Assembly (NCBI GenBank): GCA_011049465.1
Contig: DSBP01000129.1
Coordinates: forward strand, 1-5,226
Reading direction: 5' to 3'
Length of the DNA: 5,226 nt
Origin: a bacterium
GTDB lineage: Bacteria > Oederibacteriota > PGYV01 > DSBP01
Under the pieces are notes generated by a model. It was given only the letters and a program-made list of their open reading frames with translations. It did no database searches and had not been told where the DNA came from. The translations under genes were made by a program, and so were the position numbers. Each line of letters opens with the position of its first letter. The stretch's first letter is position 1. This document shows positions 1 to 5,226 of the stretch, piece after piece.

Positions 1-679
1 ATTTTAAGGTTTTGCGCGCGGAAAAACCTGGAACAGCGCCCGGCCTGATAAGATATGCGGCGAAAAAAGCAGAGGAGAGGAAAAACGCGAGCGCCACGCC
101 GCGCGAGGCGGACAGAAAGAGAGAAAAAAGGGAGATAAAAACGACAGCCGCGGCCGCGGGCCTTAAGCGCCTGTTTCTAATAAGCAGCGCCGCCAGAAGC
201 GGGAGAGTTATTGCCGTAAACTCGGCGGAAAAGACCGGGTTGCCGAAGAATGAATGCGGCCTTGGCATGCCTGAGGCGGACTGAAAAAGGGAGAACAAGG
301 AAGATGCGGCAGCAAGGCAGAGGATGAAAGCAAGGAATTTATTCCTATTTACCCGCGCCCCTGCTGCCAGAAAAAAGAGGCATGGCGCGAAAAGGGTGAG
401 GGAATAATGCGGCGGGGGGTTGTTTTTTGTAAAAATCAGGCTTAATAAAAGATACGACTGAAACAGAAGCAAAAATAGGGCCGGAGCGGAAATTTTTATT
501 GTCGCGCGGCTGATGATAAGCGCGCCAAAACCGAATAGAAGCGCTGCGGCCATTGCAAAGGCTTTTGGAAGCTGGTAAACTTCATAAAACGAGCCGGAGA
601 AAAATAAAAGAGACAGGCAGGCAAATAAAAGGCCAAGCCTGCCCGGGCCCATAAGCAGTTCTTTATTTGTTTTTGCCAT
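1..679 (-). CDS. Wzy_C / O-antigen ligase-like polytopic membrane protein, N-terminal part (runs off left edge)
   Basis: This is an open frame of 226 codons with no stop before the window edge, so the C-terminus is missing. It is strongly hydrophobic: likely membrane helices lie near residues 13-30, 40-57, 65-83, 95-107, 113-132, 150-167, 174-192 and 194-211. Two motifs point to the Wzy_C superfamily of lipid-linked glycan polymerases, O-antigen ligases and PglL/TfpO-type protein O-oligosaccharyltransferases: FGNPVFSAEF at 145-154, resembling the family's G-x-x-x-NPN segment before a helix, and LSASRGVALAF at 189-199, resembling the conserved SRGA segment that opens the Wzy_C domain. These enzymes use undecaprenyl-linked sugars at the outer face of the inner membrane. 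The ATG lies 2 nt after the upstream stop (TGATAATG) and has no clear Shine-Dalgarno, which suggests translational coupling. Met10 is a possible alternative start. Which acceptor it uses (lipid A, glycan or pilin) cannot be decided here. A TPR tail, common in relatives, would lie outside the window. Confidence 0.75.
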   Translation of the reverse strand, partial: MAKTNKELLMGPGRLGLLFACLSLLFFSGSFYEVYQLPKAFAMAAALLFGFGALIISRATIKISAPALFLLLFQSYLLLSLIFTKNNPPPHYSLTLFAPCLFFLAAGARVNRNKFLAFILCLAAASSLFSLFQSASGMPRPHSFFGNPVFSAEFTAITLPLLAALLIRNRRLRPAAAAVVFISLFSLFLSASRGVALAFFLSSAFFAAYLIRPGAVPGFSARKTLK

Positions 680-681
680 TA

Positions 682-2406
682 TCAGAAAGAGGCTGGATAA
701 TCCGGCGCCGGCGTCGGCACAAGGAAAGTTATTTCCTTGAAGGATGTTACAATAATACTGGGCTGTAAAAAGGCAAAGGCATTTGCTTTGTTGTTGAAAT
801 AGAAGTAAAATTTGGGGTCATCTGTAGTGGTGTTAACAGTCAGTGAGCCGTATTCGCCTATATAAACAGTGCCGTAAATGCAGATATCGGAAGAGTAGGT
901 TTTTCCGTCGCTCAGGCAAAGCGGGTCTGATGGAGGCTTGGATGATCCACCATAGAGGTTTGTTATGCCGAATAACGAAGGGATAAATGAAAAAATATTC
1001 TGTTTTGGCTCCATGGACGCGAACATTGAATCTTTCTGCCCGAGAATATTATCGCACGAGCCGGAAGTGCACCTCGTTCCGCCTATTCTGAGTTCTCCGG
1101 CAGTATATAAAAAACCCGCCACTTTAATATCCACAAGCCGTGTGCCGTGAGCGTCGCCGGATCTGTAATCAAAATGGTCAGAGCTTGCCTGTGGAAAATA
1201 GTAATTAGTCGGCCTTTCAACAAAGACCTTTGTGGGCCAGTAATCTGTCAAAGGGTCAACCTGGCCCTTGCCTTTGGGCGGTTCGGGCCCCGGATTGTGG
1301 CCCTTTAAAACAAGCGGGCCCATTACTATGAGCGAGCCAACGGTATACAACTGGCAGTCGGCATTTTCATAGATTCCGATTGTGTTGGCGCTCATAGTGG
1401 CGTGTATATAGCCTGTATATGTGTTCCAGAGGCCCGTTCCGGAATCGTAGGCAAGGGGTTTACCGTCAACAGTGTCAATAAAAAAGACCTTTGACATATC
1501 GGTCATAGCTGCGCTGATTGTCCTGGCTGTAAGGTCAGCAAGGTCTTTGCCGCGGTAATAGGGGTTCGCGTTCCCGTCAATAGTCGCAGGGCCCCAGTAG
1601 TTGTCCTGTTCGGCAGCCTGCATTTTATACGCGTTAAGAGAGAGGTCAGGCGCTTTTGCGAAGGATGAGTAGGGATGCGCGCGCGCAGTCGGGCTCATGT
1701 CATCATAAGTATAGCCAAAAATATGGGAAGTGCCGCTCCGGCCGAGCGCCGTATATATGTTTCCCGCGGCATAAACAGCCGGCATCCACGCCGGAGGGTT
1801 GGATGCGCCTCGCGCCACGGGTATTGAAGGTATATAGCACATCCCGTCATTCGGGTTGGCAGAATATATATCACCCCAGTAAAAATTGTATTTTTCATTA
1901 TTAATTGCCGCGTCAGTGCAGGGCAAATCTATTTTTCCCTTTGAAATGAGCGGACCGCCATAGCCTGCGCGCTGCACAACGCCGTAATACATGTGCGTGT
2001 TTCCGGAGGGCCTGAGTTTGACTTTAATGCCTATGGTCCTGTATTCTGTGGCGCCCTGCCTGTCCCCGCTGTCGTCAATAAAAAGATTGCCGCGCATTAT
2101 ATAAAGGGTATAGGTGCCAAGGCCGGCAACTTCGTATTCTTTGTCATATTGATAGCCCGCGACAGGGATCCTGCCCCAGTTGTTTCCTGTCTGTATGAAG
2201 TACCTTGCGTGCTCAAGTCCCACATTGGCGAGCTCCTGTTTTCTTATTATGTCCATGGTCCTTACCATAAGGCGGATGTCGGATTCAAATACAAAAAGGA
2301 GCGCGTAGGCAAGGACAGCCAGAACAGCCCCTACAATGATAACCGTGGCAAGTATCTGGCCGCGCTGTTTTACATTTTCTACAGGTGTTAAACTTTCTTT
2401 ATTCAT
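682..2406 (-). CDS. Large GspK/PilX-like minor pilin (574 aa) lacking Glu at mature position 5
   Basis: The N-terminus is a class III signal peptide: a short polar leader, then KQRG at 13-16 with predicted prepilin peptidase cleavage after Gly16, and a hydrophobic helix at about 17-40. Mature position 5 is Thr21 rather than Glu, as in GspK, the tip pseudopilin that lacks this residue. Residues 55-72 (RKQELANVGLEHARYFIQ) resemble the amphipathic continuation seen in PilX-type proteins. The remaining 500 or so residues are not recognised; they are rich in Gly, Tyr, Asn and Pro and contain recurring Y-x-x-G segments near 212, 354, 434 and 511 that suggest beta-rich or solenoid structure. Cysteines at 163, 190, 351, 446, 451, 497 and 509 could form disulfides outside the cytoplasm. 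PilX proteins are usually about 150-200 residues and GspK about 300-350, so this one is long. The start has a perfect AGGAGG 9 nt upstream. It is third in the pilin trio, after I-like and J-like genes. A PilX role in a type IV pilus and a GspK role in secretion are both possible. Confidence 0.8.
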   Translation of the reverse strand: MNKESLTPVENVKQRGQILATVIIVGAVLAVLAYALLFVFESDIRLMVRTMDIIRKQELANVGLEHARYFIQTGNNWGRIPVAGYQYDKEYEVAGLGTYTLYIMRGNLFIDDSGDRQGATEYRTIGIKVKLRPSGNTHMYYGVVQRAGYGGPLISKGKIDLPCTDAAINNEKYNFYWGDIYSANPNDGMCYIPSIPVARGASNPPAWMPAVYAAGNIYTALGRSGTSHIFGYTYDDMSPTARAHPYSSFAKAPDLSLNAYKMQAAEQDNYWGPATIDGNANPYYRGKDLADLTARTISAAMTDMSKVFFIDTVDGKPLAYDSGTGLWNTYTGYIHATMSANTIGIYENADCQLYTVGSLIVMGPLVLKGHNPGPEPPKGKGQVDPLTDYWPTKVFVERPTNYYFPQASSDHFDYRSGDAHGTRLVDIKVAGFLYTAGELRIGGTRCTSGSCDNILGQKDSMFASMEPKQNIFSFIPSLFGITNLYGGSSKPPSDPLCLSDGKTYSSDICIYGTVYIGEYGSLTVNTTTDDPKFYFYFNNKANAFAFLQPSIIVTSFKEITFLVPTPAPDYPASF

Positions 2407-2415
2407 AACATCATA

Positions 2416-2421
2416 CCTCCT
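2416..2421 (-). promoter_or_regulatory. Ribosome binding site of the GspK/PilX-like gene
   Basis: AGGAGG lies 9 nt upstream of the ATG at 2406, inside the 22-nt gap after the preceding stop. It is the strongest Shine-Dalgarno site in the window. Two out-of-frame ATGs between it and the chosen start open only into a near-immediate TGA, so 2406 is the supported start. This gene is therefore likely to be initiated independently, unlike the next gene. Confidence 0.85.
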
Positions 2422-2428
2422 GAAAAAT

Positions 2429-3085
2429 TCAGTTGCCGTAAAAACCCGATGTGTGGTGGTGTTTTAATACAACGGCCTTCTTAAGCATTATGGATATGGG
2501 CGGCCTGTCATGGTAAACCCTTTTTGAGAGGCGCACGCCCACAGATATAATTTTATCATTTGTAGTATCGGTAAACGAAACAGTAAAAGCCTCAAGGTTT
2601 GATGTGATGGTTACGGCATTGTAGCTGACGGTTATAGTGGACGGGCTGGAGTAAGCTCCGGGTGCGGGAGGGACAGGGACATAAGCCACAAGGTGTTTCC
2701 CGTCCTGGAAAATCTGAAATTCAGCGCCCGCGGTCCCGACCATATTTGAGCCGCCGCCCGCGAACCCGCACGTTCCGCCGGTTGTTTTAAGGTAAATGGT
2801 CTCAGCCAGTTTTCCGGCGATGAAGCTGTTAGCCGGCTGAGAGGCGTCTTTGCGGGAGATTCTGATTGTCGAGGACTGCGCGTTTTGCACAAATTTATGG
2901 AGCGCTTCTATGGCAATGCGCGCCTCGCTGTTGACCGCCATTCTGGCAGAGCCGAAGTTCCACATATAAAACCCGTTTTGTAAAAGATAGCCCAGCCCTG
3001 AAATAACAATACCCATTATTCCTATTACCACTACAGCCTCTAAAAGGGAAAAGCCTCTGCGTGAGTTGAGCCTTATTGTTTTCAT
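2429..3085 (-). CDS. GspJ/PilW-like prepilin-type minor pilin (218 aa)
   Basis: The protein has a textbook class III signal: a basic leader ending RRG at 9-11, predicted cleavage after Gly11, mature Phe12, SLLE with Glu16 at mature position 5, and a hydrophobic helix to about residue 35. The helix continues as a polar amphipathic segment at about 46-72 (MAVNSEARIAIEALHKFV), typical of GspJ/PilW proteins. A beta-rich C-terminal domain follows, ending with alternating strands near 150-190 (ITVSYNAVTI, FTVSFTD, IISVGVRLSK). The length of about 200 residues is normal for GspJ/PilW. A Pro/Ala/Ser-rich linker sits at 137-150. The only cysteine is Cys106. The ATG is 10 nt after the stop of the upstream gene with a weak GGTGA Shine-Dalgarno 4 nt before it, so translation is probably coupled. 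Being second of three, after an I-like and before a K-like gene, supports the J/W assignment, which rests on size, N-terminus and order rather than on a specific motif. Confidence 0.85.
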   Translation of the reverse strand: MKTIRLNSRRGFSLLEAVVVIGIMGIVISGLGYLLQNGFYMWNFGSARMAVNSEARIAIEALHKFVQNAQSSTIRISRKDASQPANSFIAGKLAETIYLKTTGGTCGFAGGGSNMVGTAGAEFQIFQDGKHLVAYVPVPPAPGAYSSPSTITVSYNAVTITSNLEAFTVSFTDTTNDKIISVGVRLSKRVYHDRPPISIMLKKAVVLKHHHTSGFYGN

Positions 3086-3089
3086 GTTT

Positions 3090-3094
3090 TCACC
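3090..3094 (-). promoter_or_regulatory. Weak ribosome binding site of the GspJ/PilW-like gene
   Basis: GGTGA lies 4 nt before the ATG at 3085 and starts 1 nt after the TGA of the upstream gene (TGATGGTGAAAACATG). It pairs only with the outer part of the anti-Shine-Dalgarno sequence. With a 10-nt intergenic gap, translation is probably aided by ribosomes finishing the upstream gene. Confidence 0.5.
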
Positions 3095-3095
3095 A

Positions 3096-5177
3096 TCAGT
3101 ACGGGGTCCAGGCCCCGGAAAAATTCTGGGACGCGGCTCCCGGCGCTACGGAAGAGAGTTTTTTATAATATTTCTGAAGCGTGCCTGTGTCAGAAGGGTC
3201 TGTTGAAGAATATTCAATGCGGCTGTAATAGGCATATATGTCATAGTTTGTGCCCATGGGGACGGATATTGTGTATGTGCCGTTTCTTTTTGACATCATG
3301 CCATAGGCGGGGTACTGCCTGCGGCGGAGCGGGTTTTGGGCCCTGTAGACCGCGGATGAGTTATCAAGCGAATAAACATGAGGAGAAACAGTGTTTGAGG
3401 TTGGCTGTGCCACTATCATTACGCCTTCGTTTATGAGCGTTTCGCCCTGGCCAAAATCTATGCGTATGCTTCCTGAAATTTCTTTGTAAGCCATTATAAT
3501 GGAAAAATTCTGATCGGTTGTAGTTGCCATGTGGTTTACGACAACACCGTCAAGAGTGCCGTTTGAGGGGTTGTGATAATCAAAGACAGAGCCGTCAACA
3601 TATATTCTGACGCGGTTATACGGGCTCACGTGGACATTTTCCAGCAGGTAATAGCCTGTGCTGACATTTGTTGTTGTCTCAGCCACTTTCTGGCCGGAAC
3701 TGAAGGCGCTTACATTTATTGTTTTATCGGGAGGCAGGTTGGTGATTACTTCGGTTATTGTCCCGCTTATATCGCCTGTGGGAAAAAAGTAGAGAACAAC
3801 ATCTTCCGTAAAAGGTGTTACAGCAACATTCCTGAAGGGGTCGCCCTTTTCGGGGGACCAGTAAGCCAGCGCGCCGGAAACGCTGTAATTACCCGGAGGT
3901 ATATTCATAAATGTATGAGAACCGCCGCCGTCAGTAACGCCGTATCCGTTGGCAGGCACGGTATTTGTGGCGGAATCAACAAGAATAAGGTTCATGCCCG
4001 GAATAGGAGAGGACCTGTCGCGCGCGTCTTTGGCGAAGACAGAGACCATGCCAAAATCCGCAGCGATGGCAAGCGTGATGTTATAATTATTTCCCCCTGT
4101 ATGAGGGATATTCAGGTACTGTCCGTAAAAGGTCTCGTTTGATGATTCTTTTGAAAACACTGCGGTTACTGTTATTGTCCTTCCGTCGCTGTCCACATTT
4201 GTTATTTCGTATTGGCCTGAGGAGTTTACCGTAACCGTGCTTGACATTCCGTCATTTGCCCTTATTTCTATTTTGCTGTATCCCAGGGGGCTTACAGGGT
4301 TGCCGTCAGGGTCATAAATATTTCCTGCTATAGTATAGTTGTTTGATTGGGGCGTGACAATGTTTATGCCGTTGATTTCCACATCGTCTATCGTAATGGT
4401 AAGCGGGTTTCCGGCATATTCACCGCGGTCATAACCGTCGCCCTGCGCGTAAATCCTGTAGGTGCCGGGCATTATATTGTTAATTGTATAGTATCCTCTG
4501 TAACCGCCGTCAGTATTTGACGTGTCAACACGGGTCGTGTACTGAGGGAAGCCTTCTATATATACCCATACCCTTGCCGCGAAACCGGGCGGGTCAGGCC
4601 TGCCCGTTGATTTATCCCTTTTTTGTACCCTTCCGCGTATTGTACAGCCTCCGAAACTGCTCTCGCTCTCGGAAATATAGGACATAAATTCTGTTCTTTT
4701 TGTAATTGTTTCTGTGTCGTGTGTAAAAGGATAGGTTACGATAACTTTAAGCATTTTGAGATTCTTGTCCGCGTCATAACGCATTTCTGATTGTTTTTTG
4801 GGGATAATGCTGCCGTCCTGCGTTTCTTCGGCGAACTGGACAATTTTATAGACGCGCATTGGGACGCCGCCCATCATTTCAATATTATCAGGGTCAGCCG
4901 GATTTCCCCACGGGTTATTTGAGGATTCAAGATTTGAAAGAGGTTCATAGGGAAGCATTGAGTCGGGCGTTACCTTTAAGGCTCCAAAATTAAATGATTT
5001 CATCATCTCAAGATGCTCGGTAGCAAGGTTAAAAGAATAGGTTTTAAGCTGGGATGCAAGTATTCCCATATAAACCCTGGAAAGGAGGTTTATTGAGGCG
5101 GTGAGCAAAAATGCCACAAAAAAACTTGCAATTATTACCTCTAACAGGGTCATGCCTTTCTTGGACGCTAAACGCAT
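3096..5177 (-). CDS. GspI/PilV-like minor pilin with about five carboxypeptidase-regulatory-like domains (693 aa)
   Basis: From the ATG at 5177 the leader is MRLASKKG, with predicted prepilin peptidase cleavage after Gly8, mature Met9, TLLE with Glu13 at mature position 5, and a hydrophobic helix to about residue 33. Residues 35-175 form a pilin-like domain ending in strands (LKVIVTYPF, then ITKRTEFMSYIS) as in GspI/PilV. Five beta-sandwich units follow at roughly 178-273, 281-372, 376-463, 468-562 and 566-687. Most open with [IV]-x-G-x-[IV] and the first ones carry G-x-Y-x-I-x-N and PG-x-Y motifs (YTINNIMPGTYRI, GQYEITNVD, FMNIPPGNYSV), the pattern of CarboxypepD_reg-like / SdrD B-like folds. 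GspI/PilV proteins are usually only 120-200 residues, so this is a pilin fused to a stalk-like array. It has a single cysteine (178). A GTG at 5186 would add three residues, but it leaves 1 nt after AAGGA, so the ATG is preferred. It is first gene of the operon. Confidence 0.85.
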   Translation of the reverse strand: MRLASKKGMTLLEVIIASFFVAFLLTASINLLSRVYMGILASQLKTYSFNLATEHLEMMKSFNFGALKVTPDSMLPYEPLSNLESSNNPWGNPADPDNIEMMGGVPMRVYKIVQFAEETQDGSIIPKKQSEMRYDADKNLKMLKVIVTYPFTHDTETITKRTEFMSYISESESSFGGCTIRGRVQKRDKSTGRPDPPGFAARVWVYIEGFPQYTTRVDTSNTDGGYRGYYTINNIMPGTYRIYAQGDGYDRGEYAGNPLTITIDDVEINGINIVTPQSNNYTIAGNIYDPDGNPVSPLGYSKIEIRANDGMSSTVTVNSSGQYEITNVDSDGRTITVTAVFSKESSNETFYGQYLNIPHTGGNNYNITLAIAADFGMVSVFAKDARDRSSPIPGMNLILVDSATNTVPANGYGVTDGGGSHTFMNIPPGNYSVSGALAYWSPEKGDPFRNVAVTPFTEDVVLYFFPTGDISGTITEVITNLPPDKTINVSAFSSGQKVAETTTNVSTGYYLLENVHVSPYNRVRIYVDGSVFDYHNPSNGTLDGVVVNHMATTTDQNFSIIMAYKEISGSIRIDFGQGETLINEGVMIVAQPTSNTVSPHVYSLDNSSAVYRAQNPLRRRQYPAYGMMSKRNGTYTISVPMGTNYDIYAYYSRIEYSSTDPSDTGTLQKYYKKLSSVAPGAASQNFSGAWTPY
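3117..4646 (-). other. Tandem array of about five CarboxypepD_reg-like beta-sandwich domains within the first pilin
   Basis: Approximate DNA limits of the units, in order of translation, are 4646-4359, 4337-4062, 4052-3789, 3776-3492 and 3482-3117. Units 1-3 show the full signature: an opening [IV]-x-G/S-x-[IV] strand, a D-x-x-G or equivalent turn, a G-x-Y-type strand and, in 1 and 3, a PG-x-Y strand. Unit 4 keeps GDISGTI and GYYLLENV. Unit 5 opens with EISGSIRI and has NGTYTISVPMGTNYDIYAY but contains a longer insertion, so its boundaries are the least certain. The units are diverged at protein level and no long direct DNA repeat is visible. Such domains usually act as rigid spacers or binding modules on extracellular proteins. 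Confidence 0.65.
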
Positions 5178-5181
5178 AAAT

Positions 5182-5192
5182 ATCACATCCTT
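5182..5192 (-). promoter_or_regulatory. Ribosome binding site that decides the start of the first pilin gene
   Basis: AAGGATGTGAT matches 10 of 11 positions of the extended Shine-Dalgarno sequence AAGGAGGTGAT. The AAGGA core ends 10 nt before the ATG at 5177 but only 1 nt before the GTG at 5186, and the GTG lies inside the pairing region. This favours the ATG. Confidence 0.7.
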
Positions 5193-5209
5193 TTTTCGCT
5201 CTCATATAA

Positions 5210-5218
5210 ATTATATCA
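5210..5218 (-). promoter_or_regulatory. Probable extended -10 promoter element of the operon
   Basis: The minus strand reads TGATATAAT, a perfect TATAAT -10 hexamer with an upstream TGn extended -10 motif. It lies about 33 nt before the ATG at 5177, giving a predicted transcript start near 5203 and a leader of roughly 25 nt. The -35 region would fall beyond the right edge of the window, so it cannot be checked. The surrounding DNA is AT-rich and non-coding. Confidence 0.5.
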
Positions 5219-5226
5219 TCAAATAC

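Noticed and set aside
148..159. Perfect 12-bp palindrome CCGCGGCCGCGG
   Set aside because: It lies within Pro/Ala codons of a membrane helix (residues 174-178 of the Wzy_C-like protein). Alternating GCG/GCC Ala codons explain it, and no T-tract follows, so it is not a terminator.
12..284. Plus-strand open frame of 90 codons rich in Lys, Arg, Glu and Ala
   Set aside because: It lies antisense to the Wzy_C-like gene; its charged composition is the complement of codons for hydrophobic residues. It has no convincing Shine-Dalgarno or recognisable domain.
1993..2391. Plus-strand open frame of 132 codons
   Set aside because: It mirrors the signal peptide and pilin helix region of the K/X-like gene, whose strand is fixed by the AGGAGG site and prepilin motif.
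2407..2428. Possible terminator or promoter in the largest intergenic gap
   Set aside because: The 22 nt hold only the Shine-Dalgarno site; there is no room for a hairpin with T-tract and no -35/-10 pair is visible.
2632..2892. Minus-strand 86-codon frame overlapping the J/W-like gene
   Set aside because: Out-of-frame shadow inside a well-supported gene, with Ser/Arg/Pro-rich composition and no start signal.
3573..4142. Plus-strand open frame of 189 codons
   Set aside because: Antisense to the carboxypeptidase-regulatory-like domains, which are clearly coding on the other strand. No domain or operon context supports it.
3117..4646. DNA-level tandem repeat or recombination hot spot beneath the domain array
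   Set aside because: The units are similar only at protein-motif level. By eye no direct repeat of useful length is shared between them, so recent duplication is not supported.

Overview
The window holds one leftward (minus-strand) operon of four genes, read from right to left, that begins at a likely promoter near the right edge and runs off the left edge. The first three genes all encode type IV pilin-like (prepilin peptidase-processed) proteins. The fourth, present only as its first 226 codons, encodes a multi-membrane-spanning protein resembling the Wzy_C / O-antigen ligase family. Gaps between the genes are only 10, 22 and 2 nt, and no terminator or internal promoter is visible.

Layout: 5178-5226 is the leader, with an extended -10 promoter element and a Shine-Dalgarno site. 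3096-5177 encodes a 693-residue minor pilin with a GspI/PilV-type N-terminus, followed by about five tandem beta-sandwich domains of the carboxypeptidase-regulatory-like type. 2429-3085 encodes a 218-residue GspJ/PilW-type minor pilin of ordinary size. 682-2406 encodes a 574-residue GspK/PilX-type protein that lacks the Glu at mature position 5. 1-679 is the partial Wzy_C-like gene. There is no gene-free stretch over 300 bases; the leftmost 679 bases look empty on a closed-ORF scan only because this gene has no stop inside the window.

How the genes may work together (inference): the order I-like, J-like, K-like matches the minor pseudopilins that form the tip complex of type II secretion pseudopili, and the PilV/PilW/PilX set that primes type IV pili. 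Two of the three are unusually large, so they could carry a surface-exposed, possibly adhesive or substrate-binding tip. The Wzy_C family includes polysaccharide polymerases, O-antigen ligases and the PglL/TfpO oligosaccharyltransferases that glycosylate pilins, so the fourth gene may modify its neighbours. No major pilin, ATPase, platform protein or secretin is in view, so type IV pilus and type II secretion cannot be told apart.

Organism: a bacterium with canonical Shine-Dalgarno use (AGGAGG, AAGGATGTGAT), moderate GC, and probably a Gram-negative-type envelope given the Wzy_C-like protein and the pilin set. The very large minor pilins recall those of uncultured or deep-branching Gram-negative phyla, but the sequence does not allow a firm taxonomic call.
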